A stretch of 64,000 nucleotides of DNA from Euphorbia lathyris (GCF_963576675.1 NC_088919.1:40632501-40696500); one strand, 5' to 3'; counted from the first letter of the stretch, positions 33,724-45,540 are shown. Notes: generated by a model from the sequence alone, not told the origin. Made by a program: numbers and translations.

Positions 33724-36700
33724 TTCTCTCCTTCTTTAAAAGAGTCCGGCACTAATTCATTTTTGTTGAGCTCTAAAGGACCATCCGATTTCCATGGGCT
33801 AAGGTCACGGATGTTGAACGCTGGTGAGACTTTGCCAAGCCATTTTGGCAATGCTATATGATAGGCATTGGCGTTGATCTTTTTGGTGATTTTATATGGC
33901 CCATACCTCCTAGGCCGAAGTTTGCTGCTTGCGGTGTTGGCGAGCCTCTCCTTGCCCAAATATACCATGACCTCATCTCCAACTTCAAACTGTAGGTCCC
34001 TGCGGTGCTCATCCGCCTTAGCCTTTAACTTCTGATTTCTATCCTCAAGAGTCTCCCTTACCTCTTGGTGCATCTGCATATAGTCCTGGGCCAGCTGGTT
34101 GGCAGTCACATTTCCCTTTGGAAGGTATGCTATATCAAGGGCATGGTTTGGGGTCTTTGTGTATACTACCTCAAATGGTGATCTCCCGGTTCCCGAATGT
34201 ACAGAACTGTTGTAGGCGAACTCAGCTTGGGCTAGAACCACATCCCACATCCGGGGCTTATCCTTGCACTTGCTACGCAGTAAGTTTCCCAGAGTTCTAT
34301 TGACCGCTTCTGTCTGTCCGTCTATCTGAGGGTGGGCAGTGGTACTAAACTTCAGAGAAGTATCAAAAAGAGCCCACAAGGTCCGCCAGAAGTGACTCAG
34401 AAACTTCGTGTCACGATCTGAGACAATAATCTTTGGTACTCCATGTAGTCTGACGACCTCCTTGAAGAATAATTTAGCAGTTGCCGATGCATCATTGGTT
34501 TTTCGGCATGGTATGAAGTGTGCCATTTTTGAGAATCGGTCAACAACCACAAAGATGGAATCCATGCCCCTCTGAGTTCTGGGTAACCCTAGGACAAAAT
34601 CCATGGACAGATCCTCCCATATAGTTTCTGGTACAGGTAGTGGTAGTTGCAAACCAGCATTAGTGGGGTGTCCCTTGGCGGTCTGGCAGATATATCATCG
34701 TTCTACTAGGTACGCCACATCTCTCCTCATCTTGGGCCAGAAATAACGGGAACTTACTGCTTCATAGGTCTTGTTTCGCCCAAAATGTCCCCCTAGGGAT
34801 CCGCCATGCAGATCGCGGATAACCTTTTCGCGGATGGAAGTGCAAGGTAAACAAAGTTGGTTACCCCTCATTAGATACTCATCCGTGATGTGATACGCTC
34901 CATCTCCATGCTGGGTTTTACATTTCTCCCAAATGCTACCGAAATCGGGATCCGCCAGGTACTCTCCTCTGATATGTTCGAAGCAGTCGGTCTCCAGATT
35001 GACAGTTTTTATTAGTGCAACCCTCCGACTCAAGGCGTCCGGCACTACGTTTTGTTTTCCCGCCTTATGGATAAGCTTATAGGGGAACTTATCTATGAAG
35101 GCGGACCATCGGGCATGCATGGAGCTTCGAAGTTGCTTCTGACTTCCTAGATACTTGAGGGCCTGATGGTCAGTGTAGAGAATGAATTCTTTCCCCACTA
35201 AGTAATGCTCCCATACTTTCAATGCCCTCACTATGGCATAAAATTCTTGATCATACGTTGCCCACTTTTGCCGTGCGTCACATAGCTTCTCACTGAAGTA
35301 CGCAATGGGCCTTTTCTCTTGCATCAAAACACCACCAATCCCAATTCCACTGGCATCACACTCAACTTCAAACAGTTTATCAAAATCAGGATACGCCAGC
35401 ACTGGCGCTGTACTCAGTTTTTCCTTGATCAAGGCGAAGCTCTCTTCTTGGGCGTCCGCCCACTCGAACCCCTTTCCTTTCTTCAAACATTCTGTCAATG
35501 GGGCCACTATGGAACTGAAGTTCTTAATGAATCTTCGATAAAATGTTGCTAGCCCATGAAAACTCCTGATGTCCCCCACATTCCTCGGAGTCGGCCATTC
35601 TCGGATGGCTCTCACATTCTCTCCATCCACTTGGACACCATCGCCACTAACCACGAATCCAAGGAAAACCAAACTTTCCATGACAAAGTCACACTTCTTG
35701 GTGTTGGCGAATAGCTGGTGTTTCCTAAACAGATCAAATACTATCTGCAAGTGCTTCTCATGATCTGCCAAGGTCTGGCTATGAATCAAAATATCATCAA
35801 AATACACAACTACGAACTTCCCAATCACCGGGCGAAACACCTGATTCATTAGCCTCATAAAAGTACTAGGGGCATTGGTCATCCCAAATGGCATCACTAA
35901 CCACTCATACAATCCATCCCTAGTCTTGAAAGCAGTCTTCCATTCATCCCCAGCTCGAATACGTATCTGGTGATAACCGCTCCTAAGATCAATCTTGGAG
36001 AAGACTTTAGATCCGCCAAGCTGGTCCAGCATATCATCCAACCTTGGAATGGGGAATTTGTACTTGATGGTGATCTTGTTGATGGCCCTACTATCAACAC
36101 ACATCCGCCAAGACCCATCCTTCTTCGGCGTAAGTAAAGCTGGAACGGCGCAAGGACTCATACTCTCCCTAACGTATCCCATCTCGATGAGTTCCTCCAC
36201 TTTCTGTCTCATGATGTCGTTCTCCTTCGGACTCACTCGATAGTGTGGGAGGCTTGGTAAGCTAGCCCCAGGCACAAGATCGATATGATGTTGGATGTCC
36301 CTCAAAGGTGGTAACCCACTGGGTAGCTCTTCCGGGAACAGATCTTGATACTCGCCAAGTAGGCGGATCACTTCATTTGGCATTTCCTTCTTGCTCCTTT
36401 GTGCTGATTCGTGATTCGCCTTTATCATGACCACATATACCATCTGACTCTCTTCGCATTCGTTGATGAATGACTTATGTGTGGGACAGACTACCAAGGT
36501 GGACTTCTCATCGGCCTTTGATTCCCTCATCATGGGTGTGAGTACGAACTTCACCCCATCCTTTATAAATCTGTAAGTATTCCTTCTTCCGACGTGGATG
36601 GCGTCATTATCAAACTGCCAGGGTCTGCCCAATAGTAGGTGGCAGGCATCCATATCGACCACGTCACAACAGACTTCATCCTTATATTCGCCGATTTCAA

Positions 36701-38249
36701 TAGGTACCTTACATCTCTGGCTTACTCTGAGTTCACCCACATCCTTGATCCATCCAACCCTGTAGGGGTCAGGATGTGCCTCCGCCAGCAATCCAAACTT
36801 CCGAACGGCGCTGCTACTCACAATGTTCTCCTGACTACCACTATCAATAATTACGTTGCATCACCCTTTGTTCACAAGGCAACGAGTCCGGAATAGTTGA
36901 TGCCTCTGATCGCCCTCTAGTCGGCTGGAGACTAATAAGCGTCTAACCACATGAATGGCGTATCTCCCTTCATCCGCCTCATCATCATCCTCTCCCAAGG
37001 GTTCACAATATACTTCATCCCCTTCTTCATAGTCTTCTTCACATCTTTCCACCATGTTAGCACTCTTCCTCCTAGGACACTCGTTGGATCTATGGCCTGG
37101 TTCATTGCACCTGAAACATTTAAAAGGCGCGGGCCTCGCATATGGATTGTTGCTCTTAGGTGGTGTAGGTACCTCCTTGTATGGCCTAGTATCTCCAATA
37201 GATCCTCTTCCCACACTGTTAACCCTGACTCCACTGGCACTCGCCACTTGCTTGCCTTTGTCATAAGACTTCACGTTATCCCTTCCTCCAGGCGTATACT
37301 CGGTAGCGGTGGATCTCAGGGCCAAATTCCTGGCATCTTGCACTCGAACCACCATCTGTGTGCCAATACGATCCTGGATGTTGTATCTCAACCCTTCTAG
37401 GTACCTAGAGGTCTTTTGGCTTTCAGTTTCAGACAAGTTGGCCCTAGCCGATAGCCTTAAGAATTATGAGGTATACTCATGGACACTTCGGGCACCTTGA
37501 GAGCATCCTCTGTAAGAGCTGTAGATATACTGCTCATAGTCCGGCGGTAAGAACCGCTCCCTCAACATCGCCTTCATTCGTAGCCAAGATCTAATCGGAT
37601 CTCAGCCCCCTCTTCTTCTTTCTTCCCTCATCTGATCCCACCAAACTGATGCGCCACCCTTCAGGCGATACGCCACCAGCCTTACTTTCCCCTCATCAGG
37701 AATCCCAGCATATTCAAAGAAGCGCTCAACTTTCGATAACCAATCTAAGAACCCCTCTATATCCAGTTCACCACCAAAAGACGGTAAGTCTATTTTTAAC
37801 TTAAAGGCATCATCCCTGTCAAAGTTTCCTAGATCTGGTTCTGCCCTAGCCATACCCACACGTCTGTTATCATTCGGGCCAACACTCCTCATATTTCTAA
37901 AGGCACCATTATCCCCAATATCCTCAAAATCATCACTATCGCTATCAGCGTTATGCACAAGGACAAAGTCAGGCCTTCTTACCTCAGGATCCCTAGGACC
38001 CATTTGTAGACGTGGTTGTTCAAGGGCTCCTTCCTTTCTCTGAGTTGATCCTCCTGCTGCGGATTGGATTAAGGACCGAACCTCCAGTTTGAAGTTTTCC
38101 AGAGAGGTGGTTAACTCCAGGAACTTTTGATCGGTCTGTCTCTGCCGCTCATGGCTGGCCTGAATCTGTTCCGCGAGGTGCTCCCTTAGCTCCTCATACC
38201 TCCGGTCACTGGTTTCCATGGAATCTTGCGGTTGTCGGGGTTGAACCAT
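33600..38249 (-). pseudogene. gypsy gag-pol, single frame with four stops
   Basis: One frame of about 1550 codons starts at ATG 38249. The order is gag core (VRLVAYRLKGGASVWW), zinc knuckle CFRCNEPGHRSNEC, aspartic protease IIDSGSQENIVS, RT with YFDDILIHS, RNase H with DASGIGIGG, and integrase with the HHCC finger and MDFVLGLP onward. Stops lie at 37602-37604 (gag), 37464-37466 (gag), 36861-36863 (just before protease) and 34695-34697 (where the first Cys of the integrase CXXC pair is expected). The C-terminus lacks a recognisable chromodomain and extends into the 3' LTR, a feature described for CRM elements. This copy cannot make its own proteins. Confidence 0.9.
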
Positions 38250-38280
38250 TGCCAAAAGAAGTTTCGGGTCAGGAAACGAT

Positions 38281-38294
38281 TGGCTCTGATACCA
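38281..38294 (-). other. gypsy primer-binding site (tRNA-iMet)
   Basis: The minus strand reads TGGTATCAGAGCCA, two bases inside the LTR at 38297. It matches the initiator Met tRNA 3' end used by many plant LTR elements. Confidence 0.9.
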
Positions 38295-38296
38295 AC

Positions 38297-38796
38297 TGAT
38301 ACGGATTGAAAGCGATAAATGGAGGTTTTAGTCGTAAACCAACAAAGATGTTCTTCTCAAGCTTAACTTGAAGGAGTGAATCCCGATAACAAGGTATAAA
38401 CCTTAATTCTCAAAGAGAAATGATATTTGATTGATCAAAAAGTTGTTCCATTCTTACAAAATGAGGGTATAAATACATCCTCTAATGACCGACGCTACCC
38501 TTATTAGGGTTACAAAAAGGCATAAGACAAAGGGCAAAATGGATAGTCTGCTCAGACAAGGAGTACGACGGCGCAGGTACGGAATGTCAGACTGTCTGTT
38601 GGTCGACTTCCTGAGGAAGTAATCTTGGCAATCCGCCCATGCTCATATGTGGATACGCCTTCTGGCGTACTCCTAGATCCGCCTTGCTCGCATGTCTTGG
38701 GGATCCGCCCTTCCAGGTGCATCCTCTGTGAGCTTGATTCTTGAAGACCCGCTAGAGTCCGCGCGATCAGTGTGGCCAGTTCGGATGTCCGCATCA
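38297..38796 (-). repeat. gypsy 5' LTR
   Basis: 500 bp, with five substitutions against the copy at 33224-33723. The boundary with the B3 exon is exact at GGAAA 38797-38801. Confidence 0.93.
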
Positions 38797-40044
38797 GGAA
38801 AGAACTCTCTTCTGCTGCTACACTTACCGGACCCAATGGCCGTAAATGGGCAGTGGAACTCGAAAATATTGACGGCAAGTTATGGTTTCATAATGGTTGG
38901 CATGAATTTGTAGACTACTACTCTATTCGTGCTGGACATCTCCTTGTTTTCGAATATGAAGGGGAGTCGAACTTTTATGTCCGTGTATTTGATTTGAGAG
39001 TTAGCGAGGTAAGCTATCCATGTCATTCATCCGGGAGTTTGCAAAAACCATGTCTTGATAACCAAGTGCAATTCAATGAGAGCGAGCTTACAACTCCTCC
39101 TTGTGAAGTTGTTTTGCCTATATTAGGAGAAGCAGGACCGGTAACCAGAAGAAGAAAACAGAGAACTGATTCTAGTAAGCTCTACAATCTCACATGGTCT
39201 TTTGTTTCTTTTTCTTCATTTGTACATGTTTCACTTAATCTGCTAGTATATTCAAGATGTAGATGAACCTAAGCAAAAAACCAGACAGAGATTCGACAAA
39301 GTATCTTGTCCGAGAATTGCTTCAGAAACTTGTACAAGGAGATGGAGAAGTGTGACAAAAGAAGAAAAAGAGGGAGCAATTCGTGTTGCTGAAATGTACA
39401 AGCCTGATAATCCCTTTTTCAAGGTCATCTTGCGACCTTCTTATGTATATAGGGGATTCCTTCTGGTGAGAACTTTAACTGGATGATTTAATGCTCTCAA
39501 TTTTGCTTTATGATCTCAATAGATTCCTGGTTCTTTTCTTGCAGCACATCCCTACAATCTTTGCTCGGAAATATTTGTCGTCATTCTCAGAAATCATCAC
39601 ACTTGAGGTTTCTAAAGGAAAAAAGTGGCCGGTCAGGTGTGTTTCTGAGAATGGGAAAGCTAAATTGTCCAAGGGGTGGACCGAATTTTTATGGGGGAAC
39701 AGATTGGAGGAAGGAGATGTCTGTGTGTTTGAGCTGATTAATATGAAGGATGCTATGAAAGTAACCATATTTCGGGTACTTGTAGTTATATCCTTTATTT
39801 TCTTTTTTTAGTGTGCCATTATAGTCCCAGCCAAAAGGTAGAGTCTTGTGTTGTGCAAATGACTGATTTCAGAGAATTTTTTTGTGCCATTCATCTTATT
39901 AAGTTGAATACAGCTCCTTTCTTTAATTATTCCTTCATTTGGTACTACAACAAGTTTATGGATTTTGATTATTTTTCAATCTAGTAAACAGCAAACCAAA
40001 AACAAACAATGCAAATATACTAAATAACAAATGTTAAATCTTGC

Positions 40045-41331
40045 TTAGTTTTTGTTCCCATTTAGAGTGGAAGAAATATGCGAGAGAAGCTGGTTATCGG
40101 TCTCGAATTTAGCCATATCTTCGTCCGTCATCGTGATCCATGCCTCTATGCATTTCCCTTCTTTCGTGTCCATGAAAGTAATAAAAACATTGTCGAGAAT
40201 TGTCGCAGTCATCACTACCCATCCGGGGTTTCCCCAACCAAAATCAATTTCATATATGGGAAAATTGCACAAACTACTTATTCCGTACTTATCCACGCCT
40301 CCTTTTGCAACTTGTGCAAATGTTTCCTTCAAAAAATTCCACTGATCATCATCACTCTGAAGTTTCTTTACTGTGTCAACATTCACACTTTTAATGGAAT
40401 CTTTTATTCTCCTTCCAATTTCATAACAATATTCATCTTCTTTAGCCATACCCGCAGGATTAGGATTATCAATCAGTGCTGCTCCCATCCATACGAAATT
40501 CCCAAATGACTGCTTTGAAATTGGCGGATCCACGAATGGCCGCAAGTTTATTGCATTAACCACCAACATCCTGTTCTTTTTACCAGATTCTTTCGCCTGA
40601 GAAATCGTGGCAGTCATCCGACTCAATAAGAAAACAGATAAAGCCTGCATTCGCGACAACTTCTCACCATCGCCGCTATATTTATCTTTAAGATATGATA
40701 AGGTAAAACCATCAAACACAAACGATTTAGTAATATAGTTTTCCTTAAGGTTCAATTGGCGGAAAGATGGAAGCTGAACCGATGGGAGGAAGTTCACTAA
40801 GCGTATCCCCTCGGGCAATCGCGGCCCAATTTTTTAAAAATATTAACCCCGATAAACCATCTCCAAGCATATGTGGCATGGCGACTGAAAGAGCTAATCC
40901 GCCACAGTTGAAGTAAGTAATCTGACACACAGATCCATATTGATATATACCTCTGTGAGGTTGCAGAGGACAGAACTTATATGGGTGGTTATGATATTGG
41001 TTTCGGTTTTGGAGAATATGGGAGAGTTGACAATTAGCTTTTGCCTCAATGAAGAGAGCGCCTTCGTCGTTGCAATCAGCGGAGAGTAGTTGCTAATGCG
41101 GCCGGCGAGAGGGTAGAATATGGTTAAAGCTTTTGATAATGATCTCTTCAACAAGGTGCATCTTTCTACATTGGTGAGTAAGTTGGATTTATGATAGAAG
41201 AAACTGAAAGGAGGCGAAACTGGATATTGAAATTGATCAAGAAATGAGAATTGGAGTTTGGAGAGATGATGAGGTGTTGGAGAAGATGGTTTGATTAATT
41301 CTTTTGAAATCAATTCTACTTCAATCCCCAT
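40045..41331 (-). pseudogene. BAHD acyltransferase pseudogene (vinorine synthase-like clade)
   Basis: Intron-free coding sequence on the minus strand starts at ATG 41331 (MGIEVELISKELIKPSSPTP) and ends in IEAWITMTDEDMAKFE and a stop at 40045. The BAHD signatures are present: HMLGD (HXXXD catalytic motif, near 40870) and DFGWG (structural motif, near 40240). Enzymes of the family move acyl groups from CoA to alcohols or amines in the cytosol. Two frameshifts break it, one near 41085 just after LAGRISNY, and one near 40750 after SIFPP. No tidy intron explains them. The total length (~430 codons) is normal for the family, so the gene was complete until recently. Its substrate cannot be told. Confidence 0.82.
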
Positions 41332-41412
41332 TTTCTTCTTCTTCAAATAAGGTGAAGATTAATTGGTAGATAATTGTATTTATATACACATTAAGTGTTT
41401 TTATTTATTTAT

Positions 41413-41830
41413 GGGTTAATTTCAAGTAAAACCATATGGTTTTATATCTTTTGTAGGTTGGTATTTGTCGTTGATAAATTTTCATTTTTTTAAATTTGAC
41501 CGATATAACGACCTGAAAATGAAAATTTTCAAGAATTAAACGATATTTTAAGCAATATTAATTCTTGAACATTTTAAGTTTGAAGTCATTTAGGTGTTGT
41601 TTTTTTAGGAGAAAGAAAGATAATGTTTAGTTGGAAAACTCCAAAAATGATGATTTTGAAATATAAAAAATATGATTCCATAGTAAAAATGATACTAAAC
41701 AAGTTTAATTCTTTAAAATTTTCATTTTGAGGTCGTTATCGGTTAAATTTGAAAAAATCAAAATTTTGCCAAATATAAATACCAATCTGTTAAAAATATG
41801 AAACCAAGAGATTTTATTTAAAATTAACCC
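41413..41830. mobile_element. MITE, 418 bp, 9-bp target duplication
   Basis: It starts GGGTTAATTTCAAGTAAAA and ends TTTAAAATTAACCC, with inverted-repeat ends of ~50 bp. The 9-bp duplication TTTATTTAT is at 41404-41412 and 41831-41839. There is no coding capacity. A diverged relative of its inner sequence lies near 45760-45930. Confidence 0.75.
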
Positions 41831-42424
41831 TTTATTTATTTCTAGTGGTAGGCAGTAGTCATCATTTTTCAATTAATTTTTTAATGGAAAAACGTGAGAT
41901 TTGTTTTTATCGTTTTTTTAAGAAGTATAAATGAATTGGTTGTTCACTACAAGAAATCGTTCATTTTGTAGGGAAATATTTCGCCACCAAATGCTATCTT
42001 TTCGCCACTAAAGCCTTTAGTGGCGAACTTAGAGTTCGTCCTCGGTTCGCCATCCTATAGGCGCCACAGTAGGTACTTATGGCGAATTGCACTTTCGCCA
42101 CAATTGGATATCATATTGTGGCGAAATATATATCCCCACTCATCTCATTTTGTTTCCCCACTGATATTGTGGATTACTAAACCCAGCCATGAATTCCCAC
42201 CCCTAGTCCCGTAAAAAGACCGAACTACCCTTATCCAAAATTTGAAAAAACACAAAACCTCTCAAACACCCTACACACTCTTTGATCAAATCCAGACTAA
42301 TTTGTGAACCAAAACATGGAACGTAACAACAACCGTAAAGGGAAAACGAAAATGATAAGATTTACCGTTTTTGTTTTTTGATTTAAGCTTAAAAATGGAA
42401 TCTGTAGGTGATTTTTAAAAAACG

Positions 42425-42595
42425 CCGGAATCCCAGTCGGGCGTATGAACATCATTCCCGACCTACGGTTCCGGCGTATCAATATCACGCCCGGACCATA
42501 GGTCGGGTGTGATATTCATGCGCCGGAACCGTAGGTCGGGCGTCATGTTCATACGCCCGACCTATGGTTCGGGCGTGATGTTCATACGCTCGAGG
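42425..42595. repeat. GC-rich palindromic array (copy 3)
   Basis: Alternating units combine CCGACCTACGG / CCGTAGGTCGG cores with GGGCGT(G/C)ATGTTCATACGCC arms. The spacing and logic are the same as in the 16-kb MULE, but the core sequence differs (CCTACGG instead of CACGTGG). Confidence 0.7.
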
Positions 42596-42844
42596 GGTTT
42601 TTGAATTTTTTTTCAAAACAGAAATTATATTTACATTTTAATTAAATGTTTAAATTAATTTGGGGTTTAATTTAACTAAATCTTTATTTTGTTAAATTTT
42701 TATTGTGTTAATAAAGGTATTTACGAGTTTAATTCAATAGTGGACTAATTTTTTTACGGGTTTAATTCAACAGCGGACTAATTTTTTTTTTACGTAACAA
42801 GTATTTACGGGTTTAATTCAATAGCGGACTATTTTTTTTGCCCT

Positions 42845-42920
42845 TTCGACACGTGGGCGTGTGGTTATCACGCCCAACCATGAGGTCGGGCGTGATAGCC
42901 ACACGCCCGAGTGTCGAGAG
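42845..42920. repeat. 76-nt hairpin at right MULE end
   Basis: The arms TCGACACGTGGGCGTGTGG and CCACACGCCCGAGTGTCGA, with inner GTTATCACGCCC / GGGCGTGATAGC, pair almost throughout around a short loop. The fold is comparable in size to a plant small-RNA precursor. Confidence 0.7.
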
Positions 42921-43432
42921 AGCAAAAAAATATAGCTTTTTCCTTCCCAAAACCTATGAAAGTGCATTTTCATCCTTTCACGGGGCTAGGGCTGGGAATT
43001 TGGGGCTGGGTTTAACAACACCCTAAGTATTTCATTCGGTTTAATATTTAGTTTTGTGGGAAACAAATTCGCCTCTAAAAACTCAAATTTTGTGGGGAAC
43101 ATAATATATCGCCACTAATAAGTGACAATGTGTGACGAAATATTTGACATATAATTGATATATATATTATGAGAAATAACTATTTCGCCACTAATAAGTG
43201 ACATTGTGTGACGAAATATTCATCACAATTGATATATATGTTATGTGGAATATATGTTTCGCCACTGATGAGTTACATTGTGTCGAAAATTTCCCCATAA
43301 TTGATCTATATTTTATAGGGAATATTATAAATTCGCCACAATAAAAATGTGTAACTATGTATAAAAATCGCCACAAAACATACAAGTCATTTTATAAAAA
43401 TAAAATTCCCATAAAATATAAAAATATATATT

Positions 43433-44398
43433 AATGAGATTATATTCATTAATTGATTTTGATTAAATTAAATTGATATTTCTAACAAAATATGATATCT
43501 TAACAAAATTATAATAAAAAAAGTTTATAAATTAAACAATAATAATAAAACAAAATTCGTCATTAATTAGCATAAAATTTGAAATTGTACAACCAATCAT
43601 AAAAAGCATTTAACAACTTATAAAATGCACTAGCTAGTTATAGCCATAGTGTGTCAAAAAAATTACATCAAATTCATCTTAATATGTTAAGATAATTACA
43701 AAATATCAATGTGTCCATAAATATTAACTTTGAACTGAAAACCTAAAAAAAAATAAAAATAATAGCAAATCAAATAAGAGAAACACTTATTATTTAAGCA
43801 AACTAGAGTCTTGTTTTTTCATGCATTATTATTAACTATTCTTTTTGCAAAGAAAACTATTCAAGTTTTCTAATGAAATGCAATCATGATTCAAAAGCCA
43901 ATTCATAGAATTACATAAAAGATATTTTACTTATATTGTTAAGCCTTGTGCAGTATCAGTATATAATGTGCCTATACACTTTCTTTAGTGATGTCTAAAG
44001 TATATATCAATTTTATTCGTAACAAGATCTCATCAGCCTCTTATTAAGACCAAAATTTACCTTTTATGAGTTGGCCTTCGTCAACAAGGTCAAACACATA
44101 AACTAGTAATTTCTGATAAAGTCTAATGTTCATGTGATAGCTATAAGTCCAATAATTGGTTTCACATTAGATGCCAAATTGCCTAAGAAATTATGATAAA
44201 TTCATAGCAACTTGTCTAATAGATGCTAGAACTGCAATACACTAAGGCGTCATTATAGTATCCTACTCCAGCATCCAGAAATTCACACATGAAAGGGTAC
44301 AGATGTTTTAGCCGATTGTTAGTTACTAGTCACGAAACAGGGCTTACATTCTTCAATTTATGCCCTGTGATATATAACAGCAAAACAGGGCTTACATT
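43433..44398. repeat. 966-bp block, second copy of 10533-11498
   Basis: The match is gap-free at offset 32900 with six substitutions. Here the left flank is CACTA-like sequence with no LINE, so this copy shows the uninterrupted arrangement. The right flank (GGATTGAACTTCGGGG) differs from the first copy. Confidence 0.85.
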
Positions 44399-45540
44399 TT
44401 GGATTGAACTTCGGGGATTCCTAAAAACGAATCTCCAGGATTGGATTGAAAAATTTCGGTCCAGTCCAATTCGGAGATTCGGGGATTCGGTTCCGGTCCA
44501 ATATTTGACGAGTTAAATAATAAAATACCTATAGTTTTACCAAAAATAAATTAAAAACATAATTTATAAGATAATAAATATATAAAATTCTTAATAAAAA
44601 ATAAATAACATGTGTTTACAATACTAAATATTAATTTCAACCTAAATAAAGTAATTGGTGAACCGAATTGCTAAAGAACAAAAGGGTAACTTAGTTTCAA
44701 GATTAACAATTTTAATATCTTAACACGCGCAAATCTTAAGAAATGCATAACTTTAGCTAAACAACAACAAATTAAAGAACAATAAATTAAAGTACAATAG
44801 CAGAAAAAACTTGATCAGATTCTAACGAGTTAAAACTCAATTACAGAAATCAAAATTTGACTAAAGTCAAACACTACCAAATTAATTGATCTATTTTGAT
44901 TGTCATATGTACACAAATTTTAGGATTTAACCAACAACCAATAGAAATAGTAGGAGAAACAATGCCTAGAATTGAAATTGCAAACAATTAGATTTCATGA
45001 ACGAGGATTTTAGAATAGGAACAAAAAAGAATGAGAATAGAGAGAATAGAGACAAGAATATAGAAGAAAAAAATTCATTAACCAATTGCATAATCAATTA
45101 GTCCAGTTGATTCTCTTAAATAGAAAACGGGACAAGACTAGTACAGTTGGCCTAACAAATCATCGTCCTAATAATTCTAACATAATAGGAAATATAACAT
45201 ACCTTAAATAAGAATAGGAAATACAACCTACCTTAAATAAAAATAGGAAATATAACGCTTCACTAAATAGGAAAAAATAATACCTCATATAAAATATAAA
45301 TTTAATATGATAAATCTTTAGTTCTTTCAATTCAGTTCGGTCCAGTATAATCCAATTCGATTATCGGTCTAGTTCTGGATAATTTCGGTCTAGTTCGGTC
45401 CAATTTTTTTGACAATAGTCCAGTTCGGTCCAATTCTTTGAAAAAAGTCAACAGTTCGGTTCAATTTTGAATCTTTTTACTCGGATATTCGGTCAAATCC
45501 AGTTTCTCCAAGATCCGTTAGAGGTAACCCTTCATCTGTA
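44399..45540. repeat. unclassified repeat rich in TTCGGTCCA motifs
   Basis: Both ends are dense in TTCGGTCCAGT / CCAATTCGG phrases. The middle is AT-rich and non-coding. It could be a non-autonomous DNA transposon with complex subterminal repeats. No exact termini or target duplication could be fixed. Confidence 0.4.

Larger units (their letters stand above)
33224..38796 (-). mobile_element. Ty3/gypsy chromovirus-like element (possibly CRM-related)
   Basis: It lies antisense to the VRN1-type gene. The two 500-bp LTRs (33224-33723 and 38297-38796) start TGATACGG and end GTCCGCATCA, with a perfect GGAAA duplication (33219-33223 and 38797-38801). The primer-binding site complementary to initiator tRNA-Met abuts the right LTR. 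The polypurine tract abuts the left LTR. One gag-pol frame fills the inside. I count five LTR differences (1%), which at a commonly used rate of 1.3e-8 per site per year would mean roughly 0.4 million years. RT similarity to CRM-type chromoviruses is from memory. Confidence 0.93.
32366..39811 (+). pseudogene. VRN1-type B3 gene disrupted by Ty3/gypsy insertion
   Basis: The inferred exons are 32366-32470, 33188-33223 plus 38802-39174 (one exon split by the insertion), 39257 or 39263-39465, and 39545-39811. All have GT-AG sites and compatible phases. The product would carry two B3 DNA-binding domains. The first contains KIPTKFVKLYGK, then ELSSAATLTG, then GWHEFVDYYSI and LLVFEYEG. The second contains RVAEMYKPDNPFFKVILRPS, then GWTEFLWGNRLEEGDVCVFEL. 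This is the architecture of Arabidopsis VRN1 and related REM proteins, which bind DNA in the nucleus. The insertion truncates the protein after 47 codons at TGA 33224-33226. Two acceptors 6 nt apart both keep frame at exon 3. The last exon may be longer than drawn. Confidence 0.85.
42171..43023. mobile_element. small non-autonomous MULE nested in CACTA
   Basis: Its ends match those of the MULE at 16002: GGATTACTAAACCCAGCC on the left, and the complement of GGGCTGGGTTTAACAACACCC on the right, pairing over ~40 bp. The coding part is gone, but the palindromic arrays remain (42425-42595 and 42845-42920). No convincing target duplication was found. Confidence 0.7.
41945..43432 (+). mobile_element. 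CACTA element, left end and subterminal region
   Basis: It starts CACTACAAGAAATCG, the canonical CACTA terminus. It is followed by many short subterminal repeats of the type TTCGCCAC and GTGGCGAA on both strands. The repeats resume after the nested MULE, with three imperfect units of TCGCCACTAATAAGTGACA type between 43105 and 43290. I found no matching right end (TTCTTGTAGTG) in the window. The element therefore either extends through the 966-bp block to a lost end or is truncated. No transposase is seen. Confidence 0.6.

Noticed and set aside
42161..43033. A 9-bp target duplication for the nested MULE
   Set aside because: CTGATATTGT on the left and TAAGTATTTC on the right do not match well enough.
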